Shown piece after piece: positions 27,788-36,344 of a stretch of DNA of 36,344 nt; positions within the stretch are counted from its first letter, which is position 1; the number at the start of each line of letters is the position of its first letter. The DNA is taken from assembly GCA_012515825.1 (NCBI GenBank), contig JAAYXQ010000027.1, positions 1 to 36,344 on the forward strand. The letters run 5' to 3'. The position numbers and the translations under genes were made by a program. Under the pieces are notes generated by a model, which did no database searches, was not told the origin of the DNA, and saw nothing but the letters and a program-made list of their open reading frames with translations. This DNA comes from Fibrobacter sp. Its GTDB lineage: Bacteria > Fibrobacterota > Fibrobacteria > Fibrobacterales > Fibrobacteraceae.

Positions 27788-28387
27788 ATGGGTAATTTTG
27801 ATTGGAAAGACAAAAAAAATATTTTTGCTATTCTAGTAGTGCTTTTGATTGGTGGTGTTAGTTTTGCTTTTTATCAATATAAATGGACTACTTTTGAAAC
27901 TAAAAAACAAGAATTAGAACAACAGTTAACTAGCGCTCGCGATGACTTAGCTAAAATTAATGTTCAAAAAAATAGAATCGCAGAGTTGAGTCTTCGTTTG
28001 GCTCAAGCAGAGAATGAATTTGAACGTCTTAAAGAGATGTTCCCAGAAGAAGAAAAAGTACCTCTGCGTTTACAAGATTTATATGCCGTGTTAAGAAGTT
28101 CTGGTGTGCAGATTCAAAAATTCAATCCAGAAGGTCGTGAGCCCAAAGACTACTATATTGAAAACAAGTATTCTATTGTAGTGAATTCTGGTTACCATAT
28201 GCTTGGCTATCTTTTTGCTGAGATTGCAAATTTTAATTATCCTACTTCAATTACGGATTTGCGTTTAGGACGTTTTTCTGGCATTGCGACAGAGCTTGAA
28301 AAAGCGGAGACTCATGGATGGACTCCAATTACCGTTTCTGTCTCATTTAAATTGACCACTTACACATCCAAGAAGGTTGCGCAATGA
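27788..28387 (+). CDS. pilO: Type IV pilus assembly protein PilO
   Basis: TM segment, coiled coil, LFPEEEKVPLRLQDLYAVLRSSGVQIQKF-like PilO pattern, and operon position. Confidence 0.88.
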   Translation: MGNFDWKDKKNIFAILVVLLIGGVSFAFYQYKWTTFETKKQELEQQLTSARDDLAKINVQKNRIAELSLRLAQAENEFERLKEMFPEEEKVPLRLQDLYAVLRSSGVQIQKFNPEGREPKDYYIENKYSIVVNSGYHMLGYLFAEIANFNYPTSITDLRLGRFSGIATELEKAETHGWTPITVSVSFKLTTYTSKKVAQ

Positions 28388-30114
28388 AAAAAATAAAAGC
28401 CCTTCTTCTTATCTTTTTTGTAGTGTCGACTTCTTTTGCTGCTGATGTTAAAGATGTTAGTATGCAGTGTCAAAAAGAAGCTTGTCAATTAGTTTTTCAA
28501 TTTGTTTCCTCCAAAAACTTGCCTAGTTTTTTTCAAAAGTATGATCCAAAATCAAAAATATTAACGGTTGCTTTTTCTGAGACAAATTTTCTTTTAGGCG
28601 ATGGAACGTTTGATTTGAATCCTACTTCTCCTTTAATTCAGAAAATGAAAGTATTTAAGGAAACCAATAAAAAAGTGTCCTTGCTAAAATTTGAGTTTAA
28701 TGTTGGAGATTTAATTAAAACAGATAAAAATAAAATAGAGCTTGTTAAAGAAACTCATTTTATGATTGTTCTTCCAAAAGCAAATGATAAGGGTTGGGTT
28801 TTATCTAAAAAGTTTAAGGAATTAAAGAAGGCCGCGGAGAAAGCAACACTTGAAGAAAAGAAACGTCTAGCAGAAGAAAAGAAGGCCGCAGAGAAAGCAG
28901 CTCTTGAAGAAAAAAAACGCTTAGCAGAAGAAAAGAAGGCAGCAGATAAAGCGGCACTTGAAGAAAAGAAACGTAAAGCAGCAGAAAAAAAGACTGCAGG
29001 AAAAGCAACAGTGGTAGAGACTAAAAATGTTGCTGAATCAAAGCCTGTGTCGGCTTTAATTGACGGTGTTCAAGAGATGATCGCTTTGTCTAGTTTTGGT
29101 TTAGAACAATTCCAATTAGTGACAGATGATAAAATAATTTTAACAAATGTTGGTCCATTGAATAAACAAGTGATTACGATTGGCTTAGCTGGGCCTTCCA
29201 AATCACCTGTATTTAAAATAAGTAGAAGCTCCATAGTAAAGTCTATATATTGGAGTTCTTTTGGTTTGAACTTAGAACTTCAACCAGGAATTGAGCCTTC
29301 AGTACTTGTTCGAAATGGAATTTTGATTTTACAGAAGCCTTCTGATAAAAAGATAGAGGGAATGTGGTATTGGCATGCAAAACCAACAGGCATTCATGAA
29401 CGTCAATGGATTAGCACCAAATCGACATCCTCTTCTTTTGATTCGTTTGCAAAAAGATTAGAACCTGAATCTAAAAAAATAGTTTCAGTAGCTCAGACTT
29501 TTTACCTTCGCCCTACTGCAAGAGAATTAATCGTTGTTTCTGAAGAAACAGAATTGTATGCGGCTGCAAGTGAAAAATCTCAAGTTTTACAGCGTGTTGT
29601 TTTTGGTGAACGATTAGTAAGTCTTGAAAATACAGGTTTGTTTCAGAAAGTGCAGTATAATAATAAAACAGGCTTTGTTTATAAAAGAGCCGTTTCTTTC
29701 CGTGACGAATTATCAAGCATTCAATTAGAACGATTAAAACAGATGGCTTTTGAAAAAGGTGAAAATCTGGATTCGATTGCTTCTCGGTTTGAAAAAATTA
29801 CAGAAGATCGAGTGACATATAGTTCTTTTGGTCGTAGAGATCCTTTTGTTGAAATTAAAGGTTTAGTAGAAGAAGGAATTAATATTGATCAGGTGGAATT
29901 AGTGGGAATTATTTGGGAAACCGAAGAACCTATGGCTATTCTTGCTGAAAGTAAAAATCCATCTATTTCTTATACCGTTAAAGAAGGTGATAAAATCTTG
30001 AACGGAAAAGTGCTTAAAATTACATCAACAGACGTACTGTTCTTAATCCAAGAATTTGGAGTCAGTCGTCGTTACTCCATGGGTTTGCCCGATAAATATG
30101 GGAGTTTAAAATGA
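28384..30114 (+). CDS. Fused periplasmic pilus protein: AMIN-like regions, Lys/Glu/Ala linker, SH3-like domain, C-terminal PilP domain
   Basis: C-terminal FGRRDPFVEI, LVGIIWETEEPMAILAE and YTVKEGDKILNGKVLKI are PilP-like. LYAAASEKSQVLQRVVFGERLVSL...GFVYKRAVSF is SH3b-like. Two beta-rich AMIN-like regions lie upstream. Confidence 0.8.
   Translation: MKKIKALLLIFFVVSTSFAADVKDVSMQCQKEACQLVFQFVSSKNLPSFFQKYDPKSKILTVAFSETNFLLGDGTFDLNPTSPLIQKMKVFKETNKKVSLLKFEFNVGDLIKTDKNKIELVKETHFMIVLPKANDKGWVLSKKFKELKKAAEKATLEEKKRLAEEKKAAEKAALEEKKRLAEEKKAADKAALEEKKRKAAEKKTAGKATVVETKNVAESKPVSALIDGVQEMIALSSFGLEQFQLVTDDKIILTNVGPLNKQVITIGLAGPSKSPVFKISRSSIVKSIYWSSFGLNLELQPGIEPSVLVRNGILILQKPSDKKIEGMWYWHAKPTGIHERQWISTKSTSSSFDSFAKRLEPESKKIVSVAQTFYLRPTARELIVVSEETELYAAASEKSQVLQRVVFGERLVSLENTGLFQKVQYNNKTGFVYKRAVSFRDELSSIQLERLKQMAFEKGENLDSIASRFEKITEDRVTYSSFGRRDPFVEIKGLVEEGINIDQVELVGIIWETEEPMAILAESKNPSISYTVKEGDKILNGKVLKITSTDVLFLIQEFGVSRRYSMGLPDKYGSLK
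28825..28986 (+). repeat. Three tandem 54-nt imperfect in-frame repeats encoding KKAAEKAxLEEKKRLAEE
   Basis: Three consecutive 18-aa units visible in the translation, with nucleotide drift between copies. Confidence 0.9.
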
Positions 30115-31664
30115 ATTCAATGACTCGAATGGTAATGGTTTTGCTGTTAATGGTAGCTACTCTTTGGGCTGCTCCTGCAGAGGGATCCGTAGCTCCAAAT
30201 AAGAAGCTATATGACTTCTCATTTGTCGATATTGAGTTTGACGCTGCATTTAGATCTCTTTCCATTGCAGCTGGAGTTGATATTTTACTTTCTCCAGATG
30301 TCAAAGGGAAATTGAATTTAAAAGTCTCTAAGAAGACATGGCAAGAAACATTAGATATTATCTGTGAATTAAATGATTTAGTATGGTTAGTTCAAGATAA
30401 GTATATCTCTATTCAAAGGCTTGCTTCCTATCAAGCAAAGCAAAAGAAGATTGCTGAACAAGAAGAGCAAAGTCAAGAGGTTGCTCCTCTGATTCGTAAG
30501 AACTTCGCTATTCGTCATGCCAAGGCCCAAGATTTAGTAAGTGTTTTAGAAACAATGAAATCGAAAAGAGGCAAAATTACCGTTGTAGAAAGGACTAATT
30601 CGATTATTGTATATGATACCGATGCAAGTATTGTTCAAATGAAAAATGCTTTAGACGAATTGGATGTGGAAACTCTCCAAATCATGATTACGGCAAAATT
30701 AGTGGTGGTCAATAGTAATCTTGCTCGTGAATTAGGTGTTGATTGGACAAGCGCGATGGGCTCAACGGCGTTAACGCCAGGCGTCGCTTCTGCACCAAAT
30801 GGAAGTAATGCCGGCGGAACAAGAACAAGTGCTGCCATTCAATCATTCCCTAATAACGGAGTATCTGGTTTACCTGGAGCAGCGACTTCTTTAACTGCAA
30901 GTATTTTAGATAACAATTTGCAAATTGCTATTAATAGCATTATGGGAGACGCTTCTACAGAAATTTTAGCAAGTCCTCAAGTATCTACTTTAGATAATAC
31001 TGAGGCCATTGTTTTTATGGGTGATAAAGTTTCCATTCGTGTGATTGATGATGCAGGCGAATCTTCAACACAGCTTGTAGAAACTGGTATTAAGTTGACT
31101 GTCACACCTCATGTTTCTGGAGATAACCGTATTCTTTTAGATTTACATCCAGAGAATAATTCTTATGATTATGACACCAAAGGTGAAATAGTGATCAGCA
31201 CTCAAGAAGCTAAGACCAAAGTGGTTGTAGCTGATGGTGAAACGGTCGTGATTGGTGGATTAACAAGAAATGAAGATGTGGAGTCTGAAAGTGGAATTCC
31301 TTTCTTAAAGGATATCCCTATTTTAGGAAATTTATTCAAATACACGAAAAAATCAGTGACAAAGAAAGACCTCGTCATATTTGTTACCCCTCGTATTATT
31401 CGTAATTATATCGGTAATGTACAAACATCAGAACCTTCGGAAGAAAAAGTGCAGCGTTTGGTAGATAATCAACCCGCTCCTGTAACTTCTCCTGCAAAAG
31501 AAGAATCAAATAAAGTTCCTGTACAGCAAGAACAACCAGCGACACAACAGGCTCCTGCTGTATCAGAACCTCCACCAGCACCCGCTGCTCCAGTAAATGA
31601 TGCTCAGCAAAATGAGGTTCCTCAAAATGATGAAGCCACAGCTGAAGAAGGTGAAGATTGGTAA
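30111..31664 (+). CDS. pilQ: Type IV pilus secretin
   Basis: Signal peptide, STN/N0 region (FVDIEFDAAFRSLSIAAGVDILLSPDVKGKL), secretin core (VVADGETVVIGGLTRNEDVESESGIPFLKDIPILGNLF, DLVIFVTPRII) and Pro/Gln-rich C-terminus. Confidence 0.94.
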   Translation: MNSMTRMVMVLLLMVATLWAAPAEGSVAPNKKLYDFSFVDIEFDAAFRSLSIAAGVDILLSPDVKGKLNLKVSKKTWQETLDIICELNDLVWLVQDKYISIQRLASYQAKQKKIAEQEEQSQEVAPLIRKNFAIRHAKAQDLVSVLETMKSKRGKITVVERTNSIIVYDTDASIVQMKNALDELDVETLQIMITAKLVVVNSNLARELGVDWTSAMGSTALTPGVASAPNGSNAGGTRTSAAIQSFPNNGVSGLPGAATSLTASILDNNLQIAINSIMGDASTEILASPQVSTLDNTEAIVFMGDKVSIRVIDDAGESSTQLVETGIKLTVTPHVSGDNRILLDLHPENNSYDYDTKGEIVISTQEAKTKVVVADGETVVIGGLTRNEDVESESGIPFLKDIPILGNLFKYTKKSVTKKDLVIFVTPRIIRNYIGNVQTSEPSEEKVQRLVDNQPAPVTSPAKEESNKVPVQQEQPATQQAPAVSEPPPAPAAPVNDAQQNEVPQNDEATAEEGEDW

Positions 31665-31688
31665 GTAGATCTATTAATAGGTCTACTT
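31663..31688. terminator. Hairpin spanning both stop codons of convergent pilQ and the TIM-barrel gene
   Basis: AAGTAGATCTA-TTAA-TAGGTCTACTT, 11-bp stem with one T.G pair. No clear poly-T tract. Confidence 0.5.
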
Positions 31689-32666
31689 AAGCTTATTGAG
31701 TGCGCTGATTTGTGTTTCATAGACCAGTTCTGGATTATCAGAACGTAGCCATGATAAGTATTCTGAACCTAGATATGACCAAGCAAAAATATTACGAATC
31801 CCCGCATCGTATGCCTCTTCTGTAGCGAGACGTACGTCGGATTCTTTATCTTTGACGATGTGATAGTTCTTTATCCAAATTTGAGCTTCTTTTCCGTACT
31901 TATGAGCAACGGATAAAACTTGTTTAGACACTTCTCTATAATTTTCTTTAATTATTTCAGAACTGGTTGTCTTTTCCCAATAAGGGTCAGAACTAATTTC
32001 ATCTACAAAAGGTAATTCAGCGATACGATCCCAGTTTTCTATTCCCGCTGGGAACCATGGAGGTAAAAGACAAACAGAATTTCGTTTCCCTAAACAATGC
32101 ACTTTTTCAGTCATTACATTTAAAAAGTCAATTAATGAATCTTCTCTAAATGATTGTACTTCGGGAGTTAGAGAATCGGGCATTTTAAAACCATATTTGT
32201 CAAAAAAAATCTTTTGGCATTGGTCACAACAACAAGCCCAGTTATTAAGATTGCCTTTTTCAAAATAAAAATGGGGTTCATCCCAGAAGATGGTTTCCAC
32301 TTTGGTAGAACAAACGGCTTGAATCCATTGATCCATATAATCTCTGAATTCCTGCTGGTTAGGGCAAGCGGCAACTTTAGATTTTCCATCGACCGTTTTT
32401 TGAGCTAAAGAAAAGTTTCTTCCGACAAGTTCAGAAAAGGCTTCTCCACCAAAAACTCTTCCAACGCCCCAAGGGTTTACATAAACTTTAAGCCCTAATT
32501 CATCGGAACCATCAATAATTTCTTGCATGGAATCACGGTAATATAAAAGATCTTCTTCTGACCATGTATGAAGAACGTGAGTAAACCCTCGCTCTTTAAT
32601 TTCTTTCATGTCTTCAAGAGCCCATTTCGGACGACGGACTCCAAAGTAACTAATACCTTTTTTCAT
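31683..32666 (-). CDS. Putative TIM-barrel glycosidase-like protein
   Basis: ALEDMKEIKERGFTHVLHTWSEEDL, VYVNPWGVGRVFGGE, TIFWDEPHFY, CCCDQCQKIFFDKYG and IRNIFAWSYLGSEYLSW. Confidence 0.65.
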   Translation of the reverse strand: MKKGISYFGVRRPKWALEDMKEIKERGFTHVLHTWSEEDLLYYRDSMQEIIDGSDELGLKVYVNPWGVGRVFGGEAFSELVGRNFSLAQKTVDGKSKVAACPNQQEFRDYMDQWIQAVCSTKVETIFWDEPHFYFEKGNLNNWACCCDQCQKIFFDKYGFKMPDSLTPEVQSFREDSLIDFLNVMTEKVHCLGKRNSVCLLPPWFPAGIENWDRIAELPFVDEISSDPYWEKTTSSEIIKENYREVSKQVLSVAHKYGKEAQIWIKNYHIVKDKESDVRLATEEAYDAGIRNIFAWSYLGSEYLSWLRSDNPELVYETQISALNKLK

Positions 32667-32673
32667 AGTTTTA

Positions 32674-33108
32674 TTAATATGGATTTTCTGCTTCAGACCA
32701 TTGAGGTGAAGCGGCTTGAAAACATACGTGTTTTAATACATCTGTCCAGTCTTCTTGGCAAACAGGCTTAGGTATCCAGAATAAGTGGCCTTCTTTTTCT
32801 GAAGGCATTGGCATGGTACGTGGGATAAATTCTATAATCCAAGTTTCTGGAATACATTCTCGTAAACGGTTTACAAATTGAAGCATTTCAGCGTTTGGCT
32901 GCATTGGATAGTCTATGACTATTAAAGCGGGAGAAGTGCCTGTTTTTAATGGCTTTTCAAGGGCACGGTATGCTTGTTCTAACCCACTGCAAGTATAAAG
33001 AGTTGTATTTGCCACCATATCATGGTCTAAAAGCCAAAACAAAGTCCATTGGGCAACTTCATCTAAATTGCAACTGGAATCGAGCGTAATAAAAAATATA
33101 TGTCCCAT
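32674..33108 (-). CDS. Response-regulator receiver-like protein, possibly degenerate
   Basis: ALIVIDYPMQPNAEMLQFVNRLRE...WIIEF...LFWIPKPVCQEDW has REC-like spacing of Asp and Lys-Pro. Weak match. Confidence 0.45.
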   Translation of the reverse strand: MGHIFFITLDSSCNLDEVAQWTLFWLLDHDMVANTTLYTCSGLEQAYRALEKPLKTGTSPALIVIDYPMQPNAEMLQFVNRLRECIPETWIIEFIPRTMPMPSEKEGHLFWIPKPVCQEDWTDVLKHVCFQAASPQWSEAENPY

Positions 33109-33189
33109 TGTCTCCTAAAATTAGTTTTTTTTTCTCTTTAGTGTATAGAAGGAGTTGTTCAAGTCTTTTTTTTCATTAAATTTACGCTT

Positions 33190-34188
33190 ATGGAAGAAAA
33201 TGATTACGCTTTTCCTGATTTAGGTGAATTTAGGCTGATTCAAAGCTTACTAAAGGATCGATTCCCGTTATCGAATCCTTCTCCTAAACATCGTTTTTGG
33301 GTAGATGCTGGGGATGATGCTGCAGGTGTAGATGGTTGGCTTATTACAAAAGATTTATCTATGGAAAACACGCATTTTCTATTAGATTATTCGACTATGG
33401 CTCAAGCGGTAGAAAAGCATATAGTTTCTAATGTCTCTGATATTTCCTCTATGGGGGGAGTTCCGATGATCGCTTTCTTAGGTTTAGGATTGAATCGTCA
33501 TTGGAATGAAGATCAAAGAAATGCTTTGATAGATGCTTTTCAGAAGGGATTTAAATCTCGCGGTATCCGTCTTCTTGGAGGAGACACTGTGGTGGGAGAT
33601 GTTGGTTTTTTTTCTACGACTCTCCTTGGACAAACAACCTTAGTTCAGCCTTTAAAACGCTCTAGTGCAAAGCCTGGTGAACGTGTTTATGTTCAAGGAA
33701 CTCTTGGAAAATCAGCTGCAGGGCTTTGGGTATTATTAAATCATCCTGAGGATCGAAAAAAATGGTCTTCTCTTGTAGAATATCATTTGAGTCCTGTGAT
33801 CAAAGAACGTGCAGGAGAAGCTCTTGCCGAGATTCAATCTATAGGGGCCTGCATTGACATAAGCGATGGATTAAGTTCTGAGTTAAATCATATCGCCTCT
33901 TCTTCAAGAGTGCAACTCGTAATTGAAAAAGAAAGTTTACCTGTGGATCCTGAAGTTTTGGCTTTGTCTGAATATTACGGTTTGTCACCCTATGATTTTG
34001 CATTAAATGGGGGTGAAGAATATCAACTTCTTTTTACAAGTTCCTGTTCAAATAGTATATTCTATAATAATGATAGGATTGGTCCTGTTTATGATATTGG
34101 TTATGTTCAAGTCGGAAGTGGCGTTGAACAGATTAATTCTCAAGGGATAGTAGAACAAATGAACGCTCAATCATGGTCGCATTTATGA
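33190..34188 (+). CDS. thiL: Thiamine-monophosphate kinase
   Basis: DAGDDAAGV, VEKHIVSNVSDISSMGGVPMIAFLGLGL, RLLGGDTVVG and CIDISDGLSSELNHIA. Confidence 0.9.
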   Translation: MEENDYAFPDLGEFRLIQSLLKDRFPLSNPSPKHRFWVDAGDDAAGVDGWLITKDLSMENTHFLLDYSTMAQAVEKHIVSNVSDISSMGGVPMIAFLGLGLNRHWNEDQRNALIDAFQKGFKSRGIRLLGGDTVVGDVGFFSTTLLGQTTLVQPLKRSSAKPGERVYVQGTLGKSAAGLWVLLNHPEDRKKWSSLVEYHLSPVIKERAGEALAEIQSIGACIDISDGLSSELNHIASSSRVQLVIEKESLPVDPEVLALSEYYGLSPYDFALNGGEEYQLLFTSSCSNSIFYNNDRIGPVYDIGYVQVGSGVEQINSQGIVEQMNAQSWSHL

Positions 34189-36095
34189 ATAGAAATTCAA
34201 AAGCTAATATAGGTGAATTACTCCTTCGTCAAGGAATTATAGACGAAGATCAGCTCAAGCATGCGATGAGTGAACAAGAACGTACAGGAATTATGTTGAG
34301 TAAAATTCTTGTTCGTTTAGGTATGGTGAGTGAAGAGACTCTGACAAATATTCTTGGCGTGCAAATGCAATCCACAACTAAAATGCGCATTGGTGAAATG
34401 CTCATGGCGCAGGGCTATATTACAGAAGCTCAGTTGGATAAAGCACTTGAACAACAAAAAATAACAGGGCAACGTTTAGGAAAAACACTTGTTTCTTTAG
34501 GTTTTATGCCCGAAGAAAAACTCATAGAAATTTTATCAATACAGTTTGAAATTCCTTATGTTTCTTTGAGTAATTTTTCTTTTGATCCCGATGTCGTGAA
34601 GTATTTATCTGAAGACGTGTGTCGTGGGTATAATGTTGTTCCTTTATTTGTAAACTTAAAAGAAAAGATTTTAACGATAGCGATGTCTGATCCTACGAAC
34701 ATGCGAGTGATTGATATCGTTAAGTTTAAGGCTCAAATGGATATAGATGTGGTGATGGCTTCTGAAAAAGATGTTTCAGCAGCTATTGAACGTCTATACG
34801 CAGAACGAGTAAGTGCAGATGAAACGCTAAGCTCACTTTTAAGTGCATCTGACGAAAAAGATGAATTAGAAACTGTCGAACGAGATGGCTATAATCAAGA
34901 ACCAGAGTTGACTGATGAAGAAGGTCAGCAGGTGGTAAAGATTGTAACAACCTTGATTCATGAAGCTATTGCACGTGGAGCTTCTGATATTCACTTAGAG
35001 CCTCAAGAAACGTATTTGAAATTACGTTACCGTATTGATGGTGATCTTCAAGTGATGGCTCCTATCCCTGCGCGACTAATGGCTCAAATTCTATCAAGAA
35101 TTAAGCTGTTAGCAAAAATGGATATTGCAGAAAAAAGAAAGCCTTTGGATGGCCGTTTTACCGTGAGATACAGAGGCAGTGAAGTGGACTTACGTGTGAG
35201 CTCTTTCCCTGTTTCATTACGTAAACGAGGTGTTGCTGAAAAAATCGTTATGCGTATTTTAGACCCTAATTCAGGCCAATTCCCGCTGAAGGATATGGGG
35301 TTTGATCCACGTGTTTTCAAACAATTCTTAGAAGCCATTAATTTACCGAACGGCATTATTCTTGTGACTGGCCCAACAGGATCTGGTAAATCAACCACTC
35401 TTTATGCTTCGATTCGCGAAATTCTGGATTCCACAATTAATATTTCTACGATGGAAGACCCTGTGGAATTGAATGTGGATGGCGTGAATCAAGGGCAAAT
35501 CAATGTGGCGGCTGGCTTTACTTTTGCTGCTGGTATTCGAGCTCTTCTCCGTCAGGATCCAGACGTAATTATGATCGGTGAAATGCGCGATAGAGAAACG
35601 TCTTCCATGGCTATTGAAGCTGCCTTGACTGGTCACTTAGTGTTTAGTACACTTCATACGAATGATGCTTCTGGTGCTTTCCCTCGTTTGCTTGAAATGG
35701 ATCTTGAACCTTTCTTGGTCTCAACCGCAATTAAAGGTGTTTTAGCACAACGACTAGTGCGTCGTATATGTAAATATTGCAAGGAACCTTTGGATATTCC
35801 TCAAGAACTTCGTGATGAACTTCATCTCACTCCTGAGATGCAATTCTATCATGGAAAGGGTTGCCCGAAATGTGATGGTTCTGGATATAAAGGACGTTGC
35901 GGTATTTATGAATTTTTAGTCCCTAATGAAACTATTCGTAACTTGATTCTTAAAAGAGCTTCAGGTGACGATATTAAACGTGCTGCGATACAGGAAACGA
36001 ATTTGATTACTCTTCGAATGGATGGAATCCAAAAAGCCTTAGATGGTCTTACCACACTAGAACAAGCTCTTTCAGCATCGACAAAGGATGATTGA
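34185..36095 (+). CDS. pilB: Type IV pilus extension ATPase PilB/GspE family with tandem MshEN-like N-terminal repeats
   Basis: ATG at 34185 gives an ATGA overlap with thiL. Walker [46 protein letters not shown] and CKYC...CPKC zinc motif. Confidence 0.94.
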   Translation: MNRNSKANIGELLLRQGIIDEDQLKHAMSEQERTGIMLSKILVRLGMVSEETLTNILGVQMQSTTKMRIGEMLMAQGYITEAQLDKALEQQKITGQRLGKTLVSLGFMPEEKLIEILSIQFEIPYVSLSNFSFDPDVVKYLSEDVCRGYNVVPLFVNLKEKILTIAMSDPTNMRVIDIVKFKAQMDIDVVMASEKDVSAAIERLYAERVSADETLSSLLSASDEKDELETVERDGYNQEPELTDEEGQQVVKIVTTLIHEAIARGASDIHLEPQETYLKLRYRIDGDLQVMAPIPARLMAQILSRIKLLAKMDIAEKRKPLDGRFTVRYRGSEVDLRVSSFPVSLRKRGVAEKIVMRILDPNSGQFPLKDMGFDPRVFKQFLEAINLPNGIILVTGPTGSGKSTTLYASIREILDSTINISTMEDPVELNVDGVNQGQINVAAGFTFAAGIRALLRQDPDVIMIGEMRDRETSSMAIEAALTGHLVFSTLHTNDASGAFPRLLEMDLEPFLVSTAIKGVLAQRLVRRICKYCKEPLDIPQELRDELHLTPEMQFYHGKGCPKCDGSGYKGRCGIYEFLVPNETIRNLILKRASGDDIKRAAIQETNLITLRMDGIQKALDGLTTLEQALSASTKDD

Positions 36096-36344
36096 TGTCT
36101 TGTCTTGTGGATGATGTTTTATTAAAAAAAGAATTAAACCAAGAACAATCCGCTGCAGCCCTTAAGATACAAGGGCCAATGCTTATTTTGGCGGGTGCTG
36201 GTTCTGGTAAAACTAGAGCAATCACTTATAAAATGGCTCACTTGATTTCAGCACATCATGTGGACCCTAGTCATATTCTTGCGGTCACCTTCACTAATAA
36301 GGCGGCTCGAGAAATGAAAGAACGCATACATCAAATATTAAAAG
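36095..36344 (+). CDS. UvrD/PcrA-type superfamily 1 helicase, 3' truncated by window edge
   Basis: Manual translation [51 protein letters not shown]...[18 protein letters not shown]. Not in the ORF track because it lacks a stop. Confidence 0.9.
   Translation, partial: MSCLVDDVLLKKELNQEQSAAALKIQGPMLILAGAGSGKTRAITYKMAHLISAHHVDPSHILAVTFTNKAAREMKERIHQILK

Noticed and set aside
28814-29008. Antisense ORF 28814..29008
   Set aside because: Leu/Phe-rich frame opposite the KKAAEKA repeat; artefact of Lys/Glu/Ala codon repetition.
2359-35636. Other short ORFs (60-105 aa) inside or antisense to long genes, e.g. 1737, 4389, 13043, 17280, 22893, 24019, 35084
   Set aside because: They overlap well-supported genes, have no recognisable domains, and are expected by chance in AT-rich DNA.
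1-36344. CRISPR arrays, IS elements, integrases, toxin-antitoxin or phage genes
   Set aside because: No regularly spaced repeats, transposase/integrase motifs or toxin-antitoxin pairs recognised on either strand; the region looks like core chromosome.

Overview
The window is a compact, AT-rich bacterial chromosomal segment made mostly of housekeeping genes. There is no sign of a phage, IS element, CRISPR array or defence island. The main units are: (1) a UvrA-family ABC ATPase cut by the left edge; (2) an FGE-sulfatase-fold exported protein with a membrane partner; (3) ychF; (4) a CXXCH lipoprotein, psd, and a protein ending in an EndoIII-type [4Fe-4S] cysteine signature; (5) a GerW/YtfJ-family protein; (6) a BNR_4-type secreted protein; (7) a LytR_C-like lipoprotein, rsfS and argS operon in which RsfS carries a histone-H1-like tail; (8) panD; (9) tRNA-Leu(CAA), a SPOR-domain protein and miaB; (10) DUF2334-like and M23 peptidase genes; (11) tRNA-Ala(GGC) and a cyclophilin; (12) an overlapping pyrR-pyrB-pyrC' operon in which the dihydroorotase-like protein has lost its metal-binding motifs; (13) a PilZ gene next to an overlapping pilMNO-(AMIN-like/SH3/PilP)-pilQ operon; (14) a TIM-barrel protein and a REC-like protein; (15) thiL, pilB with tandem MshEN-like motifs, and a UvrD/PcrA helicase cut by the right edge. 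Gene content and Ser-rich linkers look compatible with Fibrobacterota or a related diderm, but this is a low-confidence guess. I did not find a clearly new multi-gene system. The best leads are the pseudo-dihydroorotase, the divergent FeS HhH-GPD-like protein, the fused PilP architecture with c-di-GMP inputs, the palindrome inside the pilM promoter, and the tailed RsfS.
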